Assembly (NCBI RefSeq): GCF_002898515.1
Contig: NZ_PPFX01000012.1
Location: forward strand, 1 to 64,000
Length of the DNA stretch: 64,000 bases
Direction: 5' to 3'
Origin: Geothermobacter hydrogeniphilus
GTDB taxonomy: Bacteria > Desulfobacterota > Desulfuromonadia > Desulfuromonadales > Geothermobacteraceae
Part shown: one piece after another, positions 47,446-56,001 of the stretch
How the letters are laid out: each line of letters opens with the position of its first letter
Position numbering within the stretch: position 1 is the first letter of the stretch
Position numbers and translations under genes: made by a program
The notes under the pieces: model-generated
Database searches by the model: none
Told to the model about the DNA's origin: nothing
What the model saw: only the letters and a program-made list of their open reading frames with translations

Positions 47446-48122
47446 ACAGCCTGCGGCAGATACTCTTTCTGCTCGGCAAGGACCTGCGGATCGAATTGCG
47501 CAAAAAGGAATCGCTGGTATCGATGGCCTTTTTCGGCGCCCTGCTGCTGGTGATCCTCAACATCGCCGCCGGTGTCGACAACCAGGTTGATGCCGATGCC
47601 GGCGCGGGAATCCTCTGGGTGGCGGTGATCTTCTCCGCGGTGCTCGGCCTGGGACGGGTCTTCGCCCGGGAAAAGGAGAACGGTTGCGTGGCGGCGTTGC
47701 TGCTCAGCCCGGTCGCACCGGGGGAGATCTTCATCGCCAAGGCGCTGGTCAACTTCATCCTGATGGTCCTCGCCCAGCTGGTGCTGGTACCAATTTTCTA
47801 CGTTCTGTTCGGCAGCAACTTCAGCGGCGGCCCCGTCGCCCTGCTGCCGATCCTGCTGCTGGTCAACCTCGGCTTTTCAACCGCCGGCACCCTGATCTCG
47901 GCCATCTCCGCCGGTACGCGCCGCAACGAGGTGCTGCTGCCGATCCTGCTTTTCCCCCTGCTGCTGCCGCTGACCGCGCTGGCGATCAAGGCAACCGCCG
48001 GGGTACTGGCCGCGCGCCCGCTGTTCGAACTGCGGGATCAGATCGAACCGATGATCGCCTTCGGCCTGATCTTCAGCGCCGCCGGCTACCTGCTTTTCCC
48101 TTTCTCCATCAGAGAGGACTGA
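47442..48122 (+). CDS. ccmB: Haem exporter permease CcmB
   Basis: A 226-residue polytopic protein with six helices and the CcmB pattern (DLRIELRKKESLVSMAFFGALLLVI, LLSPVAPGEIFIAKA). Partner of CcmA and CcmC. Start overlaps ccmA by 4 nt; ccmC begins 1 nt after its stop. Confidence 0.93.
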   Translation: MNSLRQILFLLGKDLRIELRKKESLVSMAFFGALLLVILNIAAGVDNQVDADAGAGILWVAVIFSAVLGLGRVFAREKENGCVAALLLSPVAPGEIFIAKALVNFILMVLAQLVLVPIFYVLFGSNFSGGPVALLPILLLVNLGFSTAGTLISAISAGTRRNEVLLPILLFPLLLPLTALAIKATAGVLAARPLFELRDQIEPMIAFGLIFSAAGYLLFPFSIRED

Positions 48123-48123
48123 T

Positions 48124-48801
48124 ATGCCCGGACTGAACCGACCCGCTCTGCTGCCCGCTCTCGCCGGCCTGCTGATCCCGCTGGCCATCGGCATGATTTT
48201 CTTCTACGCGCCGCTGGAACGGACCATGGGGATCATCCAGAAAATCTTCTACCTCCACCTGTCGCTGGCGGCGACCGCCTTTCTCTCCTTCTTCGTCGCC
48301 TGCATCTCCGGAATCATGTACCTGCTGCGCCGGCAACGGATCTGGGACGCCCGACTGGCGGCCAGCATCGAGATCGGCGTGGTTCTGACCACCCTGGTGC
48401 TGATCAGCGGCTCGCTCTGGGGCCGACCGATCTGGAACACCTGGTGGACCTGGGATCCGCGCCTGACCACCTCGCTGATCCTCTGGTTCATTTTCGCCTC
48501 CTGTCTGATTCTGCGCTCGGCGGTCGATGAAGAGGGCAGGAGGGCCAGGTTTTCCGCGGTAATGGCAATCATCGGCTTTGTCGATGTGCCGATCGTCTTT
48601 CTTTCGGCCCGACTGTGGCGCAGCATTCATCCCACGGTGATCCGCAGCGAAGGGATCGGTCTGGAACCGGCCATGCTCGTCACCCTGCTGATCAGCATCC
48701 TGGCGATGCTGGTTTTCTGGGCGGCCCTGTTCCGCCTGCGCTGCGCCCAGTACCACCAGGAAAACCGTCTCCGGGATCTGCAGCAGCAACTGCAGCACTG
48801 A
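48124..48801 (+). CDS. ccmC: Haem-delivery protein CcmC
   Basis: A 225-residue six-helix protein with the WWD motif NTWWTWDPRLTTSLILW and conserved His; attaches haem to CcmE. Followed after 45 nt by the CcmD-TPR gene. Confidence 0.92.
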   Translation: MPGLNRPALLPALAGLLIPLAIGMIFFYAPLERTMGIIQKIFYLHLSLAATAFLSFFVACISGIMYLLRRQRIWDARLAASIEIGVVLTTLVLISGSLWGRPIWNTWWTWDPRLTTSLILWFIFASCLILRSAVDEEGRRARFSAVMAIIGFVDVPIVFLSARLWRSIHPTVIRSEGIGLEPAMLVTLLISILAMLVFWAALFRLRCAQYHQENRLRDLQQQLQH

Positions 48802-48846
48802 CCCGCGACCCGTTACCGGCAACAACCGATACTTGAGGAGATTGAC

Positions 48847-49413
48847 ATGGAACACGCGACCTATCTGATCATCGCCTACATGGCCATCTGGGGCGGTCTG
48901 GCCGGCTACCTGCTCTGGCTCTCCAACTGTCAGCGCCGGACCGCACGACAACTGGAGCTGCTCTGCGCCCAGCTTGAAACGCACCTCAAAACCTCACCCC
49001 GTGATGTCAACGCGCTGCTCTCTCTGGGAGACGCCTACCTCAATTCGCGCCGCGCCATGGAAGCCTTCCGGCTTTTCCAGCGCACCCTGGACATCGAGCC
49101 GGGGAATGTTCACGCTTTGAGCGACCTCGGCAGCCTGTATCAGCAGATCGGTCAGTACGACAAGGCGCTGGACAGCTACCGGCGCGCCTTCGAGAGCCGC
49201 CCGGACCACACCGGTTCGCTGTTGAACATGGCCCTGATCTACAGCCGCCACAAGGGGGAGAACGTCAGGGCGCTTGAACTGCTGCAACAGTTCCTGAACA
49301 GCAACCCCGAACCGCAGCTGGTGGCCACCGCCAAACAGGAGATCGCCCGGATCAGGCAGGTCATGCAGGCTGCCAACAGCCCCGCCTCACCGGCTCCGGC
49401 AGGCCGCGACTGA
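48847..49413 (+). CDS. CcmD-like helix fused to TPR domain
   Basis: A 188-residue protein whose first about 40 residues (MEHATYLIIAYMAIWGGLAG and a following basic stretch) resemble CcmD, the small membrane protein that holds CcmE to CcmC, and whose residues about 50-165 are TPR repeats (LGDAYLNSRRAMEAFRLFQRT, LGSLYQQIGQYDKALDSYRRA), the module of CcmI. It sits in the ccmD position, so I read it as a CcmD-CcmI fusion. GAGGAG precedes the ATG. Confidence 0.8.
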   Translation: MEHATYLIIAYMAIWGGLAGYLLWLSNCQRRTARQLELLCAQLETHLKTSPRDVNALLSLGDAYLNSRRAMEAFRLFQRTLDIEPGNVHALSDLGSLYQQIGQYDKALDSYRRAFESRPDHTGSLLNMALIYSRHKGENVRALELLQQFLNSNPEPQLVATAKQEIARIRQVMQAANSPASPAPAGRD

Positions 49414-49506
49414 ATGCGGTGCGCTTGAATCCTGACCGTGGGATCATGCCGGATAAATAAGTGCGACCCGCAGCAATGAGCTCATCAGCCAAACGTCGGA
49501 ACACAC

Positions 49507-49547
49507 CGGGCCAGACTTCCGCAACAGGAAGCCTGGCCCGCCTTTTT
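49507..49547 (+). terminator. Rho-independent terminator of ccm operon
   Basis: GGGCCAG-A-CTTCC, loop GCAACA, GGAAG-C-CTGGCCC then GCCTTTTT: a 12-bp stem with one mismatch and a T-run, between the ccm operon and merR. Nothing else but a terminator and the mer promoter is evident in the 299-nt gap. Confidence 0.85.
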
Positions 49548-49660
49548 CAGCGACAATCCACTTCACCGGCTCAACGAACCCGCTCCCGGCATCCAGAAGG
49601 TTTTCCAAAAGCCTGAGACGGGCATCCCTGTCTCCTCCTCAAAAAAATGCTACATTTGTC

Positions 49661-49692
49661 TTGACACCGTACCATGGTACGGCAACTACTCT
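49661..49692 (+). promoter_or_regulatory. MerR-type promoter/operator of mer operon
   Basis: TTGACA (-35), then a perfect 16-bp palindrome CCGTACCATGGTACGG (49667-49682), then TACTCT (TAnnnT -10) with a 20-nt spacer. The over-long spacer and central GTAC dyad are the hallmarks of MerR-activated mer promoters. It drives the operon that begins with merR itself. Confidence 0.85.
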
Positions 49693-49712
49693 TGAACCAT
49701 GCGAGGCCAAAA

Positions 49713-50111
49713 ATGAACAACCTGACCATCGGCCAGGCGGCCGGACTTGCCGGCGTCGGCGTTGAAACCATCCGCTTCTACGAACGGCAGGGGCTGATTG
49801 AACAGCCGCCAAAACCACCGGAGGGGTTTCGCGTCTACCCGGCGGAGACGATCCGCAAGATCCGCTTCATCCGCCGGGCCAAGCAGATCGGCTTCACCTT
49901 GAAGGAGATTCGGGAACTGCTCGGCTTCTATTTCGACACCGGTATCAGCTGTGCGGATGTTCGGGAGCGGGCGATGGTAAAGATCGCCGACATGGAAGCC
50001 CGCATTGCCGCACTGAAAAGGATGAAAGCGGCCCTGCAGACGCTGGTGGATGAATGCGGCAACGGCGACGACAGCTGCCCCATTCTGGAATCCCTGGCGG
50101 ATGACGACTGA
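49713..50111 (+). CDS. merR: MerR family mercury-type regulator
   Basis: A 132-residue MerR protein. Helix-turn-helix plus wing (IGQAAGLAGVGVETIRFYERQG), dimer coiled coil, and Cys at SCADV (about 80), DECGNG (about 116) and DSCPIL (about 124), matching the three Hg-binding cysteines of Tn501 MerR. The ATG at 49713 is chosen as the natural N-terminus, 21 nt after the -10. It likely represses and activates the downstream operon by twisting the 20-nt spacer. Confidence 0.92.
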   Translation: MNNLTIGQAAGLAGVGVETIRFYERQGLIEQPPKPPEGFRVYPAETIRKIRFIRRAKQIGFTLKEIRELLGFYFDTGISCADVRERAMVKIADMEARIAALKRMKAALQTLVDECGNGDDSCPILESLADDD

Positions 50112-50122
50112 GGGAAAAAACC

Positions 50123-50770
50123 ATGAATACGCTGGATATTCTCCATCATCTCAACGACCTGCTGCCCCTGAAGGCGCGACAGAATGCCCTCGCGAAAGAG
50201 GATGCGGCATTGCATCGGTCCATTCTGCGATCTTTCGCAGAACGGGGCAAACCACGACAGAGGATTGAAAAGGGAGGACGCGCGGAGATCGCTGCCGCCC
50301 TGCAGCGATTGCGCAACAGCGACCTGGTCGTTCTTGACGGCCAGGGGGACATCATCGGTGCCTACCCGTTCACCCTGGAAGAAACGCCCCATCGCCTGAC
50401 TGTCAACGGTCACCGGGTCCACGCCATGTGCGCCCTTGACGCCCTGGCGGTCAGCCCGATGTTCGACTGCGAGGTGCGAATCGATTCGTCATGTGCGCTG
50501 AGCGGAGAGCCGATCCATATTCAGCAGCGGGATGGGGTTCTGCTTCATGTCGAACCTTCTGAAAACCTGCAGCTGGGTATTCATTGGCAGTCGGTTGCGA
50601 CCTGCGCCGCCCACAGTCTGTGCCGGGAGATGGTTTTCCTGAAAGATCCCGACACCGCCATGGCCTGGCAGCAGGCCGAACCCGAAACCAGGGAACGGGT
50701 CGAGCTTCGGCAAGCGATCCGGGTCGCGGCCCGATTTTTCACCCCCCTGATGCAGGAGTCAACAGCATGA
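50123..50770 (+). CDS. merB: Organomercurial lyase
   Basis: A 215-residue MerB: the catalytic Cys-x-x-Asp (MCALDALAV, C96/D99 in E. coli numbering) and the second Cys (TCAAHSLCREMVFLKD; C159 equivalent) are present. It breaks C-Hg bonds of organomercurials to Hg(II). GAGGGA lies upstream of the ATG; stop overlaps merT by 4 nt. Confidence 0.93.
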   Translation: MNTLDILHHLNDLLPLKARQNALAKEDAALHRSILRSFAERGKPRQRIEKGGRAEIAAALQRLRNSDLVVLDGQGDIIGAYPFTLEETPHRLTVNGHRVHAMCALDALAVSPMFDCEVRIDSSCALSGEPIHIQQRDGVLLHVEPSENLQLGIHWQSVATCAAHSLCREMVFLKDPDTAMAWQQAEPETRERVELRQAIRVAARFFTPLMQESTA

Positions 50771-51159
50771 CAACCCGCAATGAATCCACCCTCGTCGGAA
50801 CGGACGCGCCGCAAGGGAAAAAACTGGCCGGCCTCGGCCTGGTCGGCGCCGTCATCAGCGGCTTTCTCGCCTCGGCCTGTTGTATCGGCCCGCTACTGAT
50901 GGTTTTTCTCGGCATCGGCAGCGCCGGCGCCCTGACCGCCCTTGAACCCTGGCGCCCGGTCATGATGGTCCTGACCTTCCTGTTTCTCGGCCTGGGATTC
51001 CATGTTACCTACCGCAGACCGCAAACGGCAGACTGCAGCGAAACCGCCTGCTGCAGCCCCGGCCGGAAGAGGCTGCAGAAAATCATGCTCTGGCTCGCCA
51101 CCCTGTTTTCCCTGGCGATGCTCTTTGCCCCGCAGATCATGTCGCTTCTGCTTGACTGA
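50767..51159 (+). CDS. merT: Mercuric ion transport protein MerT
   Basis: A 130-residue inner-membrane protein with three helices; SACCIGPLLMVFLG carries the vicinal Cys pair of the first helix and ETACCSPGRK gives a second pair on the cytoplasmic loop. Imports Hg(II) from MerP. ATG overlaps merB stop. Confidence 0.9.
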   Translation: MTTRNESTLVGTDAPQGKKLAGLGLVGAVISGFLASACCIGPLLMVFLGIGSAGALTALEPWRPVMMVLTFLFLGLGFHVTYRRPQTADCSETACCSPGRKRLQKIMLWLATLFSLAMLFAPQIMSLLLD

Positions 51160-51177
51160 AAAGGACCGAGGTGAACC

Positions 51178-51534
51178 ATGAAAAAAATTCTGAAAGCTGT
51201 CGCGCTCCCCGTTCTCCTGGCCGTTCTGGCCCTTGCCCCGACAAGCTGGCCACGACTGACCCAGGGGCAGGGGATCTATGGGGTCATGCCCGCTCATGCG
51301 GCCGAAGTCCGCACCGCCCGCCTGGCGCTCAAGGGATTGACCTGCGCCTCCTGCAAATATGCCGTCAAAGCCGCCCTGAACAACCTGGACGGCGTCGAAC
51401 AAGCGGATGTCAGTTACAAAAAAATGACAGCGACCGTCCTCTATGATCCAGACATGACAACGCCGCAACAGATGGTTGAGGTGATCGAGAAAGCCGGCTA
51501 CCAGGCCGAAGTGCAACCCAACGAAGCAAAGTGA
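51178..51534 (+). CDS. merP: Periplasmic mercury-binding protein MerP
   Basis: A 118-residue protein: signal peptide (cleavage near AHAAEVRT, residue about 41, somewhat long) and an HMA domain with GLTCASCKYAVK, the Hg-binding CxxC. Passes Hg(II) to MerT. CCGAGG precedes the ATG. Confidence 0.92.
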   Translation: MKKILKAVALPVLLAVLALAPTSWPRLTQGQGIYGVMPAHAAEVRTARLALKGLTCASCKYAVKAALNNLDGVEQADVSYKKMTATVLYDPDMTTPQQMVEVIEKAGYQAEVQPNEAK

Positions 51535-51550
51535 TTTCGAGAGGAGAGGA

Positions 51551-51775
51551 ATGAAACTGATCTGCTACTGCTTCGCGCACAGCGAGGATGAGATCCGGCG
51601 GGCGGTGCTGGAGGACAGCGGACGCAGCCGCATCATGGAGCAGATCCTGGCGGCAAAAAAGGCCGGAGCCTGCCGCTGCGTCGAAACTCATCCGCAGGGG
51701 AGATGATGTCTTCCCGACGTCCGCCGTGTCGTGGACACCGCAAGAGAGGAACTGAACCATGACGATAACAGCTGA
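51551..51775 (+). CDS. Small CopZ/BFD-like Fe-S-type protein with in-frame UGA (candidate selenoprotein)
   Basis: A 74-residue protein read through TGA at codon 52 (51704-51706). It has CYCF at 5-8, then a helix, GACRC with Cys 41 and 43, and HPQGR-U-CLPDVRRVV. The family of CopZ N-terminal/BFD-like (2Fe-2S) metallochaperone modules ends NPxGxCCLGDV; here the first Cys of CC is U52, next to Cys53. The part after UGA continues the family pattern and ends 17 nt inside the next gene. GAGGAGAGG precedes the ATG. No homologue without the final CC is expected, so simple termination would remove a cluster ligand. Confidence 0.82.
51704..51736 (+). promoter_or_regulatory. Candidate SECIS of the mer-operon small protein
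   Basis: TGA, 18 nt, loop CGTGTC (51725-51730) closed by GTCCGC/GTGGAC (six pairs, one G-U). G in the second loop position and a GU dinucleotide match bacterial SECIS features. The stem is weaker than in the other two cases. Confidence 0.6.
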
Positions 51776-51965
51776 ATCGACCCTGATCTGTCCACACTGC
51801 GGCCACAGCGAGAAACTGACCATGCCGACGGATGCCTGCCGGTTTTTCCACCAGTGCAACGGTTGTGGGGCCCTGCTCAAACCCAACGCGGGCGACTGCT
51901 GCGTCTTCTGCTCCTACGGCGATGTGCCCTGTCCACCGATCCAGCAGCAGCGGAAAAGCCGATGA
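51759..51965 (+). CDS. GDCCVxC domain protein
   Basis: A 68-residue Cys-rich protein: CPHCGHSEKL, FHQCNGCGALL and GDCCVFCSYGDVPCPP, i.e. zinc-ribbon-like cysteines and the GDCCVxC motif known from small proteins in mercury resistance loci. Function unknown; a thiol metal carrier is likely. Its ATG lies within the end of the preceding UGA-containing gene and its stop overlaps merF (ATGA). Confidence 0.85.
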   Translation: MTITAESTLICPHCGHSEKLTMPTDACRFFHQCNGCGALLKPNAGDCCVFCSYGDVPCPPIQQQRKSR

Positions 51966-52186
51966 GGGGCACCGACAATCGGCTTCGCAACCGCTTCCTC
52001 GCCGCCCTGATCGGCACCGGGCTGGTTGCGCTGTGTTGCTTCACCCCGGTGCTGGTGCTGCTGCTGGCAGGCCTCGGGCTGAGCATCCTGACACCCTGGC
52101 TCGACTTCGTGCTGCTGCCGGCGCTGGTGGTCCTGATCCTGCTCACTCTTCTGGCCTACCGGCAATGGAGACGGTCGCAGAGATAG
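51962..52186 (+). CDS. merF: Mercury transporter MerF
   Basis: A 74-residue two-helix protein: IGTGLVALCCFTPVLVLLL has the vicinal Cys pair of MerF, and the second helix is LLPALVVLILLTLLAY. Brings Hg(II) into the cell. Last gene of the operon. Confidence 0.9.
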   Translation: MRGTDNRLRNRFLAALIGTGLVALCCFTPVLVLLLAGLGLSILTPWLDFVLLPALVVLILLTLLAYRQWRRSQR

Positions 52187-52329
52187 CAGGGACTGGCCGG
52201 GCTCCTTCATCCCCCTGACAACGGTCCCAATCGAGGCCTGCTGACAGGAGGACCCCTGAGACGACAACTCAGTCCAACATCCGGAATGAGCCCACGGCTT
52301 CCGGGAGAGCCCGCCGCTGCCTTCTTCTA

Positions 52330-53565
52330 TTACTCGTAGATCTTTTCCTCCAGGGCGCCCGCCTCCACGGCGTCGGACTCATAATCCCGGACCGGCTCAG
52401 ATTGCGCCGCTTCCCGGTACCATTCATGGGCGATAATCATGGCCATCACCTCATTGGTTCCGGTCCAGATCGACGCAAGCCTAAGATCGCGATGGATACG
52501 TTCCAGGGGAAAGACATTGGTATAACCGATGCCCCCCATCACCTGCAGGGCATGGTGAACCGCCTGCTGGCAGGATTCGGTAATGAACTTCTTGGCTTCC
52601 GAGACCATCCGCCGGATGCGGCGCATCTCTATCCCGGCATCCACCGCCCGGGCGGTGGCGTATGCCATGGCCCGGGAGGCATCGAGCAGCATGGCCGCTT
52701 CGGCAACCTGGAAACTGACCCCCTGGAATTGGTTGATCGGCCGGCCGAAGGCCTTGCGTTTGGAACTGTAACGGGTGGCGATCTCCAGGGCCGGCCGGGC
52801 GGCGCCGATGGTCATCGCCGCCGTTCCGAGCCGTTCCGGAATCATCATGGTGTCAAACACCGCGGCGGCGCCATGAACGCGGCCGAGCACATTTTCCCGC
52901 GGCACTTTGACATCCTTGAACACCAGCCGCCCGGCACCACCCCCGCGGCAGCCCATCAACCCGTACTGGTAGACGCTCTCGACCCCCGGCCCACGGTCGA
53001 CCAGTAAGCAGGTCAGTGCTTCATGGGGTTTTGCATCCGGATCGGTGCGGGCATAGACCAGAAAGAAATCGGCCCCTTCGGCCCCGACAATGAATCGTTT
53101 CTGGCCGTTCAGCAGAAAATAGTCACCCCGGTCCTCGGCGGTGCTGGTGGCGCCGAAAAAATCGGAACCGCCGCGGGGCTCGGTCAGGCACTCGGCGGCG
53201 AAGAGTTCCCCTTTGAGCAGGGGCCTGACATACTTCTCCTGCTGTTCAGCCGTACCGTGCTTGACAATCGCATCGCAGACCAGCTCCGCGCCGACACCGA
53301 AAACACAGGCCAGAATGTAACTGAGGGTCCCCACCTCTTCCATGACCATGCAGGCGGAAACCCAATCCTCTCCCCGTCCTCCCAGGCTTTTCGGATAGCG
53401 GCAGCCGAGCAGATTGCGGCGCCCGGCCTCCTGCAGAAACTCCGTGGGAAAACGGATCTTGTCCGCGTCCATATCCAGAATCAGCTGCCGCGGAACCGCT
53501 TTGACGAAATCCCTTACTTCATCCCTGAACCTGAGTTGTTCCTCGGAAAACAGATACTCAAACAT
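52330..53565 (-). CDS. Acyl-CoA dehydrogenase
   Basis: A 411-residue flavoprotein of the acyl-CoA dehydrogenase family. The segment where short- and medium-chain enzymes have YEGT reads IWTGTNEV, so the catalytic Glu is not there; the Glu in MIPERLGTAAM corresponds to the alternative position used by isovaleryl- and long-chain acyl-CoA dehydrogenases. ATG 53565 follows GGAGGAG; the open frame reaches further upstream without a signal. Probably oxidises branched or longer acyl-CoA. Lies downstream of fadJ-like gene by 172 nt. Confidence 0.88.
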   Translation of the reverse strand: MFEYLFSEEQLRFRDEVRDFVKAVPRQLILDMDADKIRFPTEFLQEAGRRNLLGCRYPKSLGGRGEDWVSACMVMEEVGTLSYILACVFGVGAELVCDAIVKHGTAEQQEKYVRPLLKGELFAAECLTEPRGGSDFFGATSTAEDRGDYFLLNGQKRFIVGAEGADFFLVYARTDPDAKPHEALTCLLVDRGPGVESVYQYGLMGCRGGGAGRLVFKDVKVPRENVLGRVHGAAAVFDTMMIPERLGTAAMTIGAARPALEIATRYSSKRKAFGRPINQFQGVSFQVAEAAMLLDASRAMAYATARAVDAGIEMRRIRRMVSEAKKFITESCQQAVHHALQVMGGIGYTNVFPLERIHRDLRLASIWTGTNEVMAMIIAHEWYREAAQSEPVRDYESDAVEAGALEEKIYE

Positions 53566-53737
53566 CGCTTCTCCTCCTGCTGCCTGAATCAGTGGGTTCC
53601 TGTTGGATGAAGAGTGCAATTGCTTGCCTGAATGAGATTTCCAAAAATTTGAAGCGCACCCATAGGTTCGCTGGTGATTTTGGGGAACCCGGGCAGGTCA
53701 ATGACTTGTGCTGTCCGCCGACAAGGGACTCACGGAT

Positions 53738-55873
53738 TCAGGTAAATAGTTCATGGTTGGCAGCTTTTTCCAGCAGCAGGGCCGGAGGAGCGAAACGCTC
53801 GCCGTAGAGCTGCTCGAGTTGCCGGGCCCGGGCGACGAAACGCTGCAGGCCGCAGCTGTTGATAAACTGCAGCTGCCCGCCGGTATGGGCGGGAAATCCG
53901 ATCCCGAAGATCGAACCGACGTTGCCGTCGGCCACCGAACGCAGGACCCCTTCTTCCAGGCACCTGACCGCTTCCAGAACCTGCCGGAAAAGGATACGAT
54001 CCTGAATATCCCGGCGGGAAATCTCGACCTCCGGTTTACGGAAAAGTGTATAGAGTTCTGCCCAGATGGTTTTGCGCCCCTCCTGAGGGTAGTCATAAAA
54101 CCCGCCGTTATAGGCCTTGCCTTCGCGCCCATGGCTGCCGGTCAGCACCGCGAGAACCCGGTCGGTGGCGTTCTCCTCAAGCACCTCGCCACGATCCTGC
54201 AGCAGCTTGCGGTTGGCTTTGCGCACCTTGACCAGCAGCTGCTGACTGACCTCATCCATGACGGTCAGCGGTCCGACCGGCATGCCGGCCAGCCTGGCAA
54301 GGTTGTCGATGAGCAGGGGATCGACTCCTTCTTCCAGCAACGCCGCCCCCTCGTCAAGAAAGGTACTGAAGACCCGGGAGGTGAAAAACCCCAGGGAATC
54401 GTTGACCACGATCGGGGTCTTGCGCAGCTGCTGTACGAAATCGAAGGCTTTTGCCAAGGTCTGTGGACTGGTCTTCTGCCCGCAGATGATCTCGACCAGC
54501 GGCATTTTGTCGACCGGCGAAAAGAAATGCAGCCCGATGAAATTTTCCGGCTGGCGCACCGCCTGCGCCAGCTCGGTAATCGGCAGCGTCGAGGTATTGG
54601 AGGCCACGAACGCCCCCTCGGCAAGGTTTTTTTCCGCCTCGCCGGTCAACTTGCCCTTCAGTTCCTGATCCTCGAAAACCGCCTCGATGAGCAGATCGCA
54701 GCCCGTAAAATCGCTCATCTCCGTCGTCGGCTGGATACGCTCCAGCAGAGCGTCTTTCTGCTCCCGGGTTATGCGCCCTTTCGCCAGCTGCCTGTCCAGC
54801 ACCTGCGCCGAATAGGCTTTGCCCTTTTCCGCCTGCGCCCGAGTGCGGTCAAGCAGAACCACTTCGATACCGACCTTCGCCGCCACGTAAGCAATCCCGG
54901 CACCCATCATCCCGGCGCCGAGAATCCCGAGCCTGTTCACCGACGTTTTTGCAAAACCTTCCGGACGACTGCTGCCGCTGGTGATTCCGTTGAGCTGGAA
55001 GAAAAAACTGATCTGGTTCTTCGCTTCGGGAGTCAGCACCAACTGCAGAAAATAGCTGCTCTCGATGCGCTGGGCCGCCGCAAAGTCGACCTGCGCCCCT
55101 TCACTGGCCGCGGCCAGAATCGCTTCGGGTGCCGGCAGCAGGCCGCGGGTCTTTTTTCGCAGCATCGCCGGCGCCGCCATCAGCATCTGGGCGACTTTGG
55201 GATGGGCCGGGGTTCCGCCGGGAATCCGACACCCTTTCTCATCCCAGGGCTGCCGGGGGGATGGATTGTCCCTGATCCAGGTCCGGGCCTTGCTCAGCAG
55301 AGTTTCGCGATCAGCCGCCAGCTCTTCGACCAATCCCGCCTCAAGGGCCCGCTCTGGTGACAGCCTGGTTCCTTCCATCAGCAGGGGCAGGGCTTTTTCA
55401 AGGCCCAGCCGGCGCACCAGGCGGACAATCCCACCCCCGCCGGGCAGCAGTCCCAGGCTGACCTCGGGCAGTCCGATCCGACTCTTGTCATCCCGCAGGG
55501 CAATCCGATGATGACAGGCCAGACAGAGTTCGTAACCGCCCCCGAGAGCCGTGCCGTTGATCGCCGCCACCACCGGCTTGCCCAGGGTTTCCAGGTGCCG
55601 CAGACAACTCTTGAGACGCTGCAGAGTGGCGGCAAACGCCGGCAGCGTGTCGGCAGAGATCGCCGAAATTTCCTTCAGATCCCCCCCGGCCAGAAAGCTG
55701 TCCTTGCCGGAGGTCAGGATCACCCCCGCAACCTCATCCCGCTCCAGACGCTGCAGTGTCGCTTCGAGGCCATCCATAAAGGCTTTGTTTATGGTATTCA
55801 CCGGTTGCCCGGGCAGATCCATGCTGATGGTGACGATATTTTCGCCGTCTTTCTGATAATCGAATCCGTTCAT
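53738..55873 (-). CDS. Bifunctional enoyl-CoA hydratase/3-hydroxyacyl-CoA dehydrogenase (FadJ/FadB type)
   Basis: A 711-residue beta-oxidation protein. N-terminal enoyl-CoA hydratase with the two catalytic Glu in GGGYELCLACH and LPEVSLGLLPGGGG; C-terminal dehydrogenase with NAD motif LGAGMMGAGIAYVAAK and catalytic His in GLHFFSPVDKM. No internal isomerase motif is evident to me. ATG 55873 follows AGGGTGTGG; an ATG 39 nt earlier is the alternative. Works with the thiolase encoded next upstream. Confidence 0.9.
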   Translation of the reverse strand: MNGFDYQKDGENIVTISMDLPGQPVNTINKAFMDGLEATLQRLERDEVAGVILTSGKDSFLAGGDLKEISAISADTLPAFAATLQRLKSCLRHLETLGKPVVAAINGTALGGGYELCLACHHRIALRDDKSRIGLPEVSLGLLPGGGGIVRLVRRLGLEKALPLLMEGTRLSPERALEAGLVEELAADRETLLSKARTWIRDNPSPRQPWDEKGCRIPGGTPAHPKVAQMLMAAPAMLRKKTRGLLPAPEAILAAASEGAQVDFAAAQRIESSYFLQLVLTPEAKNQISFFFQLNGITSGSSRPEGFAKTSVNRLGILGAGMMGAGIAYVAAKVGIEVVLLDRTRAQAEKGKAYSAQVLDRQLAKGRITREQKDALLERIQPTTEMSDFTGCDLLIEAVFEDQELKGKLTGEAEKNLAEGAFVASNTSTLPITELAQAVRQPENFIGLHFFSPVDKMPLVEIICGQKTSPQTLAKAFDFVQQLRKTPIVVNDSLGFFTSRVFSTFLDEGAALLEEGVDPLLIDNLARLAGMPVGPLTVMDEVSQQLLVKVRKANRKLLQDRGEVLEENATDRVLAVLTGSHGREGKAYNGGFYDYPQEGRKTIWAELYTLFRKPEVEISRRDIQDRILFRQVLEAVRCLEEGVLRSVADGNVGSIFGIGFPAHTGGQLQFINSCGLQRFVARARQLEQLYGERFAPPALLLEKAANHELFT

Positions 55874-56001
55874 GTCCACACCCTTTTGTTTGACCTGAAT
55901 CTGTGGGTTCACAACCGCTGTACAACCATCATCCGGCCTGAACGCAACGATTCAGATTTGAGCTTCAATCGAGGCATCCTTTGTCCCCGGGTCGGTTGCC
56001 G

